Positions 1 through 7,749 of a stretch of DNA of 17,588 nucleotides are shown in pieces (the first letter of the stretch is position 1; every line of letters starts with the position of its first letter). Source of the stretch: Holophaga sp. (GTDB lineage: Bacteria > Acidobacteriota > Holophagae > Holophagales > Holophagaceae); contig JAUYES010000125.1 in assembly GCA_030691225.1 (NCBI GenBank), positions 1 through 17,588 of the forward strand. The letters run 5' to 3'. The position numbers and the translations under genes are program-made. The notes under the pieces were generated by a model. It saw nothing but the letters and a program-made list of their open reading frames with translations, did not search any database and was not told where the DNA came from.

Positions 1-1950
1 GGTCTGCAAAGCCCCTGCTTTAACCAGATCCTCTTCTGCCCTTTTGCGAGCGGTGTTATCGGTGCCAATAAGCAAATACCCAATGATGGCGCCTTGATCG
101 TCACGGAGCCCCGTCACCGAAACCACCGCCGGGAAACGCGATCCATCCTTGCGGATGTAGGTTAATTCGTAAATATCCTCAATACCGCGATAGGCCTTGA
201 AGACTAAGGCCTCGAAGCCTGGCGCAATGGGGGTAGAAAGCTCAAGGCTGAGCGCCTCGGCGCGCTCAACAATCTCCAAGGGATCTGAAATATCGGCTGG
301 AGTGATTTTATTCATCACTTCGGCTGCGGTGTAGCCCAGCATTCGCTCAGCCCCCACGTTGAAGATCTGAATCACGCCCTTGGCATCGGTTGCGATACTC
401 GAGAAATTTGCGCTATTGAAAATGGCATTCTGCAATGCTCCGGCCTTCTTGAGAGCTTCTTCTGCATCTTTGCGGAACGTGATATCCCGAAGAATCCCCG
501 TGAAGGAGCGATGCCCCCCCAACCACATTTCACTGACCGCCATTTCCATGGGGAAGCGGCTGCCATCCTTGCGCCGCCCCGTCACTTCACGACCCAGTCC
601 CTTGGCCGAAGCTTCCTTCCCTGGGCTGTAGAACGAAAGTGTGGTTTTGTGCGGATCGCCGTCCAGCTCGGGGATGAGGATGCTGAAATCCTGCCCAATG
701 ATCTCTTCGGCGGAATAGCCAAACATCCGCTGCACGGCCGGATTCACGGAATCAACAAGCCCCTCATCGGCCTGAAAAGTGATGATGCCATCCACCACCG
801 TATTGAGAATCGTTTGGACCAATGCCGCGCTATCGCGAAGAGCTTGCTGGGCCGCGTATTCCTCGGTGACATTGTGAAACACCAACACTGCACCCACGAC
901 TTTCCCGTCGCGGTCTCGAATGGGAGCACAACTATCGGCAATGGCGCATTCCCTGCCATCGCGCGCAATGAGAACCGTATCGTTGGCTAGGCCCATGATT
1001 GTGCCGCGTGCCAAGGTTTCCATGACGGGTATCGTTGCTAGTTCCCGAGTTTTTTGGTTAATGATGTGGAAAATTTCATCGATCCTGTGGCCGATGGCCT
1101 CTGACTCTGCCCACCCGGTCAGCTCCACAGCAATGGGATTCAGCCGAGTTACCCGAGCCTGGGCATCCGTGGCGATCACGGCATCACCAATGGAATCGAG
1201 CGTCACGGCTAGGTTTTCCTCACTACGTTGCAGGTTTGCATTGGCTAATTGCAGTTGTTTGTTCGTTTCTTCCTGGGCCAGCAGCAAATGCCGTGTTTCG
1301 AAATGGATCATGTCCTTTAGCTGCTGCTGGGTACCGCGGTAGATAAAGAAGGTAAAGGCCAGCGCGCATAGCAGGGAGAGCAGGCTGATGATGATGATCA
1401 CCGTGAACATGGTGTGCATATTGGCTTGAAATTCACCTTCATGCCGTGCCAATTGGAGCTCTTCGATTCGCAGAATCTCGGAGAGTCCGCTTCGAATCGA
1501 ATCCATCAAGGGTAGGCCCTGAGCTCCCCGCATGTTGACGAGGGCAGCTGCAGAATTTTGGTTGCGGCGCAAATCGATATTTCGCGCCAGGTACGACATT
1601 TTCAAATCGATCCTGGGACTAAGAAGGTTCAGCTGCTCTTGGATTAGCCTGGATACAGACATTTTTTGAAGTTTTTCCATGCGGGTCGGAATGCCATCCC
1701 GCACGGCTAGATAGGGCTCCAAAAAAGCCTCGTCCCCTGTCAACAAGAAACCGCGTTGCCCAGTTTCGGCATTAACGAGGTCCACCATCAATTCGCGCGC
1801 AGCATCCAGCACATGATGGCTTTGCTTTCGCGCCGCCGAGGCCTCCTGAATCTGCCTGAGTGCTCCAAAGGAAGCCACCACCACCAAAAAGGCCAACAGG
1901 ACCGCGCCGAAGAGCGAAGCGACCGTTTTGTAGGTTGCTCTTAATGACAA
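1..1950 (-). CDS. CHASE3-PAS sensor protein (probable histidine kinase), 3' end outside window
   Basis: This is a membrane sensor, probably a histidine kinase, cut by the left edge after 650 codons with no stop. A first membrane segment (about residues 8-31) is followed by a periplasmic CHASE3 domain with the hallmark NAETGQRGFLLTGDE (60-74). A second membrane segment (about 181-204) is followed by a short coiled coil and three PAS modules (about 245-368, 370-490 and 495-638). The PAS modules carry typical DGSRFP and end-of-PAS D/NVT or DIT motifs. No HisKA domain is reached, so kinase activity is inferred from architecture. The start is TTG at 1950, behind GGAGG at 5-nt spacing. The next in-frame ATG falls inside CHASE3 and would remove the first membrane segment. 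The first ~370 residues align without gaps to the kinase at 12564-16322. Confidence 0.92.
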   Translation of the reverse strand, partial: MSLRATYKTVASLFGAVLLAFLVVVASFGALRQIQEASAARKQSHHVLDAARELMVDLVNAETGQRGFLLTGDEAFLEPYLAVRDGIPTRMEKLQKMSVSRLIQEQLNLLSPRIDLKMSYLARNIDLRRNQNSAAALVNMRGAQGLPLMDSIRSGLSEILRIEELQLARHEGEFQANMHTMFTVIIIISLLSLLCALAFTFFIYRGTQQQLKDMIHFETRHLLLAQEETNKQLQLANANLQRSEENLAVTLDSIGDAVIATDAQARVTRLNPIAVELTGWAESEAIGHRIDEIFHIINQKTRELATIPVMETLARGTIMGLANDTVLIARDGRECAIADSCAPIRDRDGKVVGAVLVFHNVTEEYAAQQALRDSAALVQTILNTVVDGIITFQADEGLVDSVNPAVQRMFGYSAEEIIGQDFSILIPELDGDPHKTTLSFYSPGKEASAKGLGREVTGRRKDGSRFPMEMAVSEMWLGGHRSFTGILRDITFRKDAEEALKKAGALQNAIFNSANFSSIATDAKGVIQIFNVGAERMLGYTAAEVMNKITPADISDPLEIVERAEALSLELSTPIAPGFEALVFKAYRGIEDIYELTYIRKDGSRFPAVVSVTGLRDDQGAIIGYLLIGTDNTARKRAEEDLVKAGALQT

Positions 1951-2237
1951 TTTAGCCTCCAACTAAAACTGGATTCCTTCGCCTTGAAGACCGATTCATC
2001 AGCCAAGCCCAAGTGACTTGCAATCTTTATTCCGTTATTTAATCTGCCTGTTTTAAGCAACTTCCACCGGTTTTTATGTCGCGCGAATTTCTCGATCCGA
2101 TCAAGGTGATGAATTCCGTCGCTCAATTTGAAAGGCCGCGCAGGACATTTGTAATGGCCTCTGAAGACGTTCCGCTCAAACATCAGCGCAAACGCCCAAG
2201 CGAATCCCGTTGGTAGATGGAGGCTACCGAGAGCTCT
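1951..2237. other. Intergenic region between the glycosidase and the CHASE3 sensor
   Basis: This is 287 bp with no convincing gene. An AT-rich patch at about 2020-2080 is a plausible place for a promoter of the downstream sensor gene, but I find no pair of boxes good enough to call. No clear intrinsic terminator follows the glycosidase gene; only a short AGAGCTCT palindrome sits just after its stop. Read-through from the upstream operon into the sensor gene is therefore possible. An 80-codon minus-strand frame here (ATG at 2183, ending inside the sensor start) has no ribosome site or recognisable motif. Confidence 0.5.
1956..1960 (-). promoter_or_regulatory. Ribosome binding site that decides a TTG start
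   Basis: A perfect GGAGG lies 5 nt before TTG at 1950-1948 on the minus strand. The resulting protein begins just before a hydrophobic segment in frame with CHASE3. An in-frame stop (TAG, 1965-1963) lies just upstream, so only TTG codons at 1962 and 1950 are available, and only the latter is placed correctly for this site. Confidence 0.8.
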
Positions 2238-3362
2238 TCAAAAAAAGAGGACCTTCTCGCCCTCGACGCATGCAGCAGCGTAGAGATACATCGACGCGGA
2301 CCAGGTCTGCCAATCCTCACCCGCTGGAGAGCCATCCTGGGCACGAAACCACTCGTTGAAACCAAATGCCCCTGGGGGTGTCGGTGTGGCCTTGCGTGAG
2401 AGTCGCACAAGCGCCGTGAGGGCACTAAGCTTTTCTTCAGCTAGACCCTGCTCACCGGCTGCCACCAGCGCGGCGATGTAGAAACCACAGACAAAGGGCC
2501 AAACCCCGCCGTTATGGTAATGACCCGGCAGGTTGTAAAGCGCGTAGCGGGGATGCCAATCCGAGTCTAAGCGTTGCAGGTATGGAAAGAAGCAGGGCGG
2601 GAGATCCAGAGCCAATTCGCCTGTATCACGCAGCGTTGCGCACTGGGCTTCGATCCAGGCCACCATCGCCCGAGCGCGCTCCTTGCTGGCCAACCCGGTC
2701 AGAATCGCCAGGCTGTTGCCCAAGACATCACAGCGCTTGTCTCGCAATACTTTGTAGAACCAAGCAGCGTAGGTGGGTTGCCCTTCACAGATGAATCCCT
2801 TTCCATCCTCCCGATTTGCCTCGGCGGCAAAAGCCTCGGCCCTCTCTTCCATTCCCAATCCCTTCTGATAGCCATGTACGAGGGCATTGACGTAGAGTCC
2901 GTGCCCCAACACCCATTGCTCATCCCGCCAATCACTGGTGGGTTGCTGACCCACCAGATGCCGATCATCGATCGTTTGGTAATCCATCCATTGCAAGGCC
3001 TTGGCACCGGCTACGTTCAGGAAGGTTGGGTCACGGGTGTACCGCCGCCAAAAACCCAGGACCAAAAGGAAAAGCGGAGTGGTATCGCTGGCTCCGCGAT
3101 CTTCGGGATCATGCACCAGGGAAGGAATCTGCCCCCGCGGGCTCTGGTTCGCAGCCAAAGTCACCAGGACCTTCTTCAACGAAGTCAACAGCACCTGATT
3201 TCCAGAGACCAAGATGCCCAGGGCGGAAATGAGCAGATCCCGAGTGTAGGGTTCGGGGTAGCCCCAACCCGCCGTTCGCGGCAACCCGTGAAAAGGCCCG
3301 TGGACGTTGTGGAGCAATGCCTCAACGGCGGCCTGCTTGGCTTCCTGGATTGATGGGTCCAT
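2238..3362 (-). CDS. (alpha/alpha)6-barrel glycoside hydrolase, neutral-invertase / amylo-alpha-1,6-glucosidase-like
   Basis: A 374-residue cytoplasmic protein without signal peptide. Its layout fits the six-hairpin glycosidases (amylo-1,6-glucosidase/GH63-like and GH100 neutral invertases). Landmarks are GWGYPEPYTRDLL (32-44), DTTPLFLLVLGFWRRYT (93-109, resembling the DSG-WW-ILL-AYT segment of neutral invertases), the aromatic SDWRDEQW (143-150), YHNGGVWPF (282-290) and FNEWF then WQTWSAS (335-357). Asp93 and Glu337 are my candidates for the acidic catalytic pair, from memory of the fold rather than alignment. At about 370 residues it is shorter than plant and cyanobacterial invertases (usually 450 or more). 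The start is ATG at 3362, with GAGG six bases ahead and only 1 nt after the glycosyltransferase stop. An upstream in-frame extension would run back into that gene and was rejected. It is the last gene of the 2238-9624 cluster. The substrate is unknown: hydrolysis or trimming of the product of the adjacent glycosyltransferase is inference. Confidence 0.78.
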   Translation of the reverse strand: MDPSIQEAKQAAVEALLHNVHGPFHGLPRTAGWGYPEPYTRDLLISALGILVSGNQVLLTSLKKVLVTLAANQSPRGQIPSLVHDPEDRGASDTTPLFLLVLGFWRRYTRDPTFLNVAGAKALQWMDYQTIDDRHLVGQQPTSDWRDEQWVLGHGLYVNALVHGYQKGLGMEERAEAFAAEANREDGKGFICEGQPTYAAWFYKVLRDKRCDVLGNSLAILTGLASKERARAMVAWIEAQCATLRDTGELALDLPPCFFPYLQRLDSDWHPRYALYNLPGHYHNGGVWPFVCGFYIAALVAAGEQGLAEEKLSALTALVRLSRKATPTPPGAFGFNEWFRAQDGSPAGEDWQTWSASMYLYAAACVEGEKVLFF

Positions 3363-3363
3363 G

Positions 3364-4494
3364 TCAGACCTCGGAAAGAATTTCCACAAGGTGCCTCGCC
3401 ACCGCCCGGTAATCGAAATACTCCACCGCCCGCTGCCGACCCGCCATGCCCATGCGTTGCCGTAGTCCAGCATCGTTAAGTAGGGCTTTCAGGTATTCAG
3501 CAATTTCGGGAACGCTGGCGCGGTAATCGGAAATCCGGGGCTTGTTGAACACCACGTGGTGACCGGGTTCGAAGCCCGATTCCGGTCCAAGCACCGCACC
3601 GGTGATATGGATGGTTTCGGCGATATTGGCCAGAAACGCCGTTTGACCATGCACCAGCGTATCCAGCATGGCCATGGCGTGGATTCCGATGACTGGTTTG
3701 CCGCAAGCACCTGCCTCGACCTGCGGCATGCCATAGCCTTCCAACCTGGATGGGCCGGCGAAAATATCGCAAGCGGAGAGCAGGTAGGGCATGAGATTCC
3801 GTGAAACCTGATGGGTCTGAAAGCTCACGCGATCCTGAATACCCAGAGATTTGGCGAGTTCCATATCGAGTCGGTTCTGCACCTTGGTACGGTCTTGGGG
3901 CCACACCTTGCACACATAGCGCCAGGGCGGCACGTGATTGCCCAAGGTCGCCAGGGCTTCCATGACCTCACGCCCGCCCTTGGAAGCAGCGTCACCACCG
4001 ACCGTCAAGATCAGGAGATCCTCCATGGAAACCCCCAAGGCCTCTCGCGCGGCACTCACCTTTGCATCGTCGAAAGGGCGCGGCCGAAAGGCATCTGTAT
4101 CGCATCCCACGGGAAGGGTTACCGTGTGGTCGCCACATATGCCATCCCGCACAAAGGTTTCTCTCACCCAATTCGACGGCACCAAAATCAAGGGAAGGCG
4201 ATCGAGCACCTCCCGATAATTGGCGACAAAGCCATCCGCCAGGATCCAAGGCACCGCCCGCATGCCGAAGCGTTGGGGGTGCAAAACGATATCGGGCACA
4301 TCGCCCCAAAAGCCCACACCCACAACAAAATCGGGTTTAAACCAACGGTAGTACCACTCTTTTTCTAAATCCGATTGAAGGTGTGCAGCTTGGGCATCCA
4401 CTCCAATGGCAAGGAGTCCCTTGTAGAGCAAATCACCCTGAGTCGCCAAACCGCCGGGAGCGGGAGGGTAGTTATAGAGAACTAGAATTTTCAT
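3364..4494 (-). CDS. GT4-family glycosyltransferase (GT-B fold)
   Basis: A 376-residue retaining glycosyltransferase that should transfer a sugar from a nucleotide donor in the cytoplasm. The N-terminal Rossmann half opens with KILVLYNYPPAPGG, which contains the Gly-rich acceptor/donor loop. The C-terminal half carries LTVGGDAASKGG (163-174, donor phosphate contact with Lys172) and the family EX7E motif in EGYGMPQVE (Glu252 and Glu260). It ends in a typical C-terminal helix that crosses back. No membrane segment is present. The start ATG overlaps the stop of the deacetylase gene by 4 nt (ATGA), so the two are likely translationally coupled, with a GGAG nine bases ahead. Pairing with a PIG-L deacetylase recalls the mycothiol and bacillithiol enzymes (MshA/MshB, BshA/BshB), but I cannot say which donor or acceptor is used, and lipid or peptide-linked acceptors are equally possible. 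Confidence 0.9.
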   Translation of the reverse strand: MKILVLYNYPPAPGGLATQGDLLYKGLLAIGVDAQAAHLQSDLEKEWYYRWFKPDFVVGVGFWGDVPDIVLHPQRFGMRAVPWILADGFVANYREVLDRLPLILVPSNWVRETFVRDGICGDHTVTLPVGCDTDAFRPRPFDDAKVSAAREALGVSMEDLLILTVGGDAASKGGREVMEALATLGNHVPPWRYVCKVWPQDRTKVQNRLDMELAKSLGIQDRVSFQTHQVSRNLMPYLLSACDIFAGPSRLEGYGMPQVEAGACGKPVIGIHAMAMLDTLVHGQTAFLANIAETIHITGAVLGPESGFEPGHHVVFNKPRISDYRASVPEIAEYLKALLNDAGLRQRMGMAGRQRAVEYFDYRAVARHLVEILSEV

Positions 4495-5153
4495 GAATGG
4501 AATCTCCGAGCCATTTCATCTGATCGACGAAATATGCCTTGTCCGCTGAAACACCGAAAGGCTTCGACTCTAGGTGCCACCCGCGCTTCCCAACTGGTTG
4601 CCTCAAAGCCGTAAACCTGGGTCATGATTTCGCATTTTCGGGCCCATATCCCCTCCGGCAATTCGAGATGAAGGTCTGCGTTTGCCCTGGGTCTAGGCAA
4701 GTAGGAACCTCCGCCATCCTCATAGGCGAAGTGCCAGAGTTTTGCGGCGCGAATGGTGCCATCGCGCCATAGGTTTTGCACGGCATGGGCCACTTCCTCG
4801 TGGCGGCGATGGCGCGTGTATTCGCCCTGCAAGCCATGTGTCAGCAAAAGATCGAATTCCAGCGGCGGAAGCAACGATAGGATGCATTCGCGCACGGTTG
4901 CTGAAGTCAAAGGCAGCTGATCGGGACCATCGTCCTGATCCCCCATGGAGCCCTGCGCGTTCAGGCGTTTGAGCGCCTGTCGAAATTTTGGAGCGCGATC
5001 CAAATCACCACCACGACAGAGCGTGATGATAAAGGGAGACCATTCGGGATGGCCCAGTAGAAGCCCCCCGGCCCAGAGCGTTTCATCATCCGGATGAGCG
5101 ATGATGACGGCCACCCGACCACTGCTCGGTTCAGGAGCCTTGATCCCGTTCAC
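4491..5153 (-). CDS. PIG-L/LmbE family zinc-dependent deacetylase
   Basis: A 220-residue member of the PIG-L/LmbE/MshB family, which removes N-acetyl groups from GlcNAc-type sugars with a bound metal ion. The signature VIIAHPDDETLWAGG is at 16-30, with His20 and Asp23 as metal ligands and Asp22 as the likely general base. The second site, THGLQGEYTRHRRHEEVAHAV (105 onward), matches the family's HG..GEY..H..H block, with His118 the likely third ligand. Length is normal for the family. There is no signal peptide, so it acts in the cytoplasm. The start is GTG at 5153, preceded by GGAG at 5-nt spacing. It overlaps the decarboxylase stop by 4 nt (GTGA), and its own stop overlaps the glycosyltransferase start. 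This coupling suggests a substrate that is glycosylated and deacetylated in the same pathway. Confidence 0.9.
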   Translation of the reverse strand: MNGIKAPEPSSGRVAVIIAHPDDETLWAGGLLLGHPEWSPFIITLCRGGDLDRAPKFRQALKRLNAQGSMGDQDDGPDQLPLTSATVRECILSLLPPLEFDLLLTHGLQGEYTRHRRHEEVAHAVQNLWRDGTIRAAKLWHFAYEDGGGSYLPRPRANADLHLELPEGIWARKCEIMTQVYGFEATSWEARVAPRVEAFRCFSGQGIFRRSDEMARRFHS

Positions 5154-6967
5154 AAAATCTCCGCGCTCGCGGCAGCTCTGGGTTCGGCATCAAACCCGGT
5201 GGCCATCACCTCTTCACAGGCCGCACGCACGCAATGCAGCACCCATTGCATGATCTCAGGCGTAATGGCGACATTCATGGGGTACGACTTGAGGGCAAAG
5301 ACAACGGCCTCGGAATCGGTCCCATCTCGGTTGTAGCTAGCGGGCCGAAACCCGGTGCTGATACCTAGATAGGGCGTAGGCTTTCCCTCCAAAAGTTTTC
5401 CTTGGCGGAACCACTCGTAGAGCCGGTTCCCCACGGCTTCGGTCAATCGATTATGTTTTAGCAAATCATCCCGGTGGCCCGGTTGCGTTAACTCTTTTTC
5501 GAACTGCTCCTGGGCTGGGATTCCCTCGGGGTAGACCCGGAATAGCGTGACTAGGCCGGAATCCTCTGGATTCACGCAAACCATGTCGGGCTGGTCCATC
5601 AGGAGATCGTAGAGGTAGAACTTGGATTCCAGAATTCCCCCAAGAATGGCCTGCATGCCCTCCTTGCCGAAATATTTCAACGTTGCCCACCCGGCCATCG
5701 CCCCCGACGCCGTTCGGGATACTTCCAACGTGTAATACATGGGGTTATAAGGCGTTCGCACCTGCAGATAGGAATCCGAACCCCGGCGATGAAGCGCCTC
5801 GAACTCAGCGGCATTCCTGTATAAAAAGCAACTGCTCACATAAGGTGCCCAGCCAACCTTGTGAAAATCGATACCCACGGCATCCGCATGGCGAAGCTCC
5901 TCCAAGGCCTGGCCATTTTTTCGGAGGATCGGCAATATCCGCTTAGAAAACCCCAGCGGGTTGAGCCCAAAATCATAATCTTTGAAATAGATCCAGGACC
6001 ATCCCACTACCGCATCGGCATAGAGAATGGCTTTGCCGAAGCCGGTCGGATTGGGAAAACGATCGAGCAATTCACGCACTTTCCCAATGGGATCGAAAGC
6101 ATTCGCATCGGTGGTTCCCATGGTGCAGATGACCGTGGCCACAGGAATATTTCGAGAGGCCAGATCTTGCAGAATCTCCTCCAGATGAATCAAATCCATC
6201 TGGTTGGTGGCGACATCTGTGCGCACTTGGATGATGTTATCCATGCCAAGTCCGGTCCAATCGGTGGCGTTTTGCTGAGCGTAGTGTGCCTGCTGGGAGC
6301 AAATTATTTTTGCGTCGGTGCGCACGCCTTGGTATCGCGAATTGGGCAACACCCGGGTCAGGCCGTACTTGACTCCATAGGTGAAACACCCGCCCCCACC
6401 GTAGGTATAGATGGCACCGGTATTCAAGGGATCCCAACCCATCAAGTTGCCAAGCATGCCCGCTGATTCGAGTTCGGCCCGGTGAACATTCCAGGAATAC
6501 TCACCATCCAGAAGGTTGGGCGCAAACACCTGCGACAGCATGGAAGCGATGATGGCCGCCGTGTTGCCTTGGGGGCTGACGTTGCACATCGTCAAGGGAT
6601 TACCCCAGTTGGGGGCGCCGGAGAACAGGTTCACCACTTCGTTCAAAACCTGATCGAGATCGCCCATCTCCTGACTGATGGCAACGTTCTTGACCTCCGG
6701 ATACTCGTACGTGAGTGCTCCGTTTCCCCCGAGAAAGGCTGGCCCGCCCTTTTCGGAGCGAAGGCCATCGAGCTTTTCCACGAATTTCCCGATCTGCAAT
6801 GCCAACGTATCCCGCTGACCCCGATAGGGAGATGGGAATTCACTCACCATATCGGTACGATATTTCGCCCATTTCGGAGCGCGATCCTGGGCGGAACCAT
6901 CGGGCTTCCAATACCTCTCGAAATCACGAGATGGAGACAAAGGCAACGCGGGTAGTACAGCAGTCAT
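5150..6967 (-). CDS. Group II PLP-dependent amino acid decarboxylase-like enzyme
   Basis: A 605-residue fold-type I PLP enzyme of the glutamate/aromatic-amino-acid decarboxylase superfamily, expected to convert an amino acid to its amine plus CO2. Numbering from the ATG: the cofactor phosphate loop YTYGGGGCFTYGVKYGL (187-203), SQQAHYAQQNATDWTGLG (224-241) with His228 stacking on the ring, YADAVVGW (316-323) with Asp318 for the pyridine nitrogen, and IDFHKVGWAPY (366-376) with Lys370 for the Schiff base. It is longer than most family members (450-520), closer to bacterial tyrosine decarboxylases of about 620, but with divergent sequence. The start is ATG at 6967 with GAGG six bases ahead. An in-frame TTG four codons upstream would include that site and was not chosen. 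The gap to the upstream gene is 51 bp; the stop overlaps the deacetylase start. Substrate unknown; an aldolase or transaminase-like reaction cannot be excluded. Confidence 0.85.
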   Translation of the reverse strand: MTAVLPALPLSPSRDFERYWKPDGSAQDRAPKWAKYRTDMVSEFPSPYRGQRDTLALQIGKFVEKLDGLRSEKGGPAFLGGNGALTYEYPEVKNVAISQEMGDLDQVLNEVVNLFSGAPNWGNPLTMCNVSPQGNTAAIIASMLSQVFAPNLLDGEYSWNVHRAELESAGMLGNLMGWDPLNTGAIYTYGGGGCFTYGVKYGLTRVLPNSRYQGVRTDAKIICSQQAHYAQQNATDWTGLGMDNIIQVRTDVATNQMDLIHLEEILQDLASRNIPVATVICTMGTTDANAFDPIGKVRELLDRFPNPTGFGKAILYADAVVGWSWIYFKDYDFGLNPLGFSKRILPILRKNGQALEELRHADAVGIDFHKVGWAPYVSSCFLYRNAAEFEALHRRGSDSYLQVRTPYNPMYYTLEVSRTASGAMAGWATLKYFGKEGMQAILGGILESKFYLYDLLMDQPDMVCVNPEDSGLVTLFRVYPEGIPAQEQFEKELTQPGHRDDLLKHNRLTEAVGNRLYEWFRQGKLLEGKPTPYLGISTGFRPASYNRDGTDSEAVVFALKSYPMNVAITPEIMQWVLHCVRAACEEVMATGFDAEPRAAASAEIL

Positions 6968-7018
6968 GGAGAACCTCAAATAAATTTGGCGAATCCGCGA
7001 TTAGGGACAGTTTCTAGC

Positions 7019-7669
7019 TCACGCGATGAAATCGAGGGAATGCCCCACGTACGCCTCGTGGGTTCCCGAGACAATTCGCTGGGGGGCCAGGGATTGGCCA
7101 TTGGCAAGCCTGGCGGTATGGGCTGCCAGGGATTCGTTGGTAGCCGGGCTGAGGGCATAGGTATTGGCATTGAAGGAACGCCCCTGGGCATGCTCAGAGG
7201 TAGCAGCGATTGGCGAAGGGGCCATGACGTGCAACAAGGCCTGGCCCCGAGCAGGAGCTGATTCACCGGCAAAGGCACCCGAAAAATGATGGGCCACCAG
7301 CGGCGCGCGATAGGCACCCTGAAGGATCGACGGCATCACATCCGGCACCACGGCAGGGAGAGTTTCGAGTTGAGGGGGAGCCTCCGCCGCAGCAACCACC
7401 GGCATGGCGTGACTCTCGCTCCTAGCGACAGGCTCCATCTTCTGCGGATCAGCAGGCACGGGCGTGAGCGGGCGATCCGTTTTTGGCTTAATCGTTTCTG
7501 GCAAGGCCGTAGGAACGGCTAGGGTTTCGACGTTTCGTGGAGGCACAGCCTCCTCGGACCGAATGGCCACCTTGCCATCCACCTTGAACAAGGGCTCAGC
7601 TATTTCCAGAACCTCCGCACTGGGGATTCGGTTCGGAGGGGTTGCCGAATCAATCGCTGGAATTGCCAT
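7019..7669 (-). CDS. Pro/Ala-rich, probably disordered protein of unknown function
   Basis: I do not recognise this 216-residue protein. It has no signal peptide or membrane segment, lacks Cys and Trp, and is rich in Pro, Ala, Glu and Val with many short P-x-P and V-P steps through residues ~1-110. That pattern is typical of an extended, disordered chain. The C-terminal ~80 residues are less Pro-rich and end in GTHEAYVGHSLDFIA. The start is ATG at 7669, with AGGA eight bases ahead; the frame continues upstream only to a TTG without a ribosome site. It lies 80 bp after the coiled-coil membrane protein and 51 bp before the decarboxylase, in the same orientation, so probably in the same transcript. 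It might be a linker or scaffold, but nothing in the sequence shows it. It could also be non-coding, though the ribosome site and operon position argue for a gene. Confidence 0.62.
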   Translation of the reverse strand: MAIPAIDSATPPNRIPSAEVLEIAEPLFKVDGKVAIRSEEAVPPRNVETLAVPTALPETIKPKTDRPLTPVPADPQKMEPVARSESHAMPVVAAAEAPPQLETLPAVVPDVMPSILQGAYRAPLVAHHFSGAFAGESAPARGQALLHVMAPSPIAATSEHAQGRSFNANTYALSPATNESLAAHTARLANGQSLAPQRIVSGTHEAYVGHSLDFIA

Positions 7670-7749
7670 GGGACAGATCCTTTCGGTTTTCGTGCGAAAT
7701 CCGGCCGGGGGCACATCCCAGGAGGATGGCGGAAGCAATCAGCATTCCG

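Noticed and set aside
1941..2183. 80-codon minus-strand frame in the gap before the CHASE3 sensor
   Set aside because: No ribosome site at its ATG, no recognisable motif, and it overlaps the well-supported GGAGG/TTG start of the sensor.
2574..3353. Plus-strand open frame of about 260 codons opposite the glycosidase gene
   Set aside because: It is antisense to a gene with recognisable family motifs and a good ribosome site. The translation shows no domain and has the composition of a reverse-frame shadow.
3364..5153. Calling the pair bshA/bshB or mshA/mshB
   Set aside because: Family level only. No ligase gene is nearby and specificity cannot be read from the visible motifs, so no symbol was given.
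5861..6466. Plus-strand open frame of about 200 codons opposite the decarboxylase gene
   Set aside because: It is antisense to the PLP-binding core, with no motif or upstream ribosome site.
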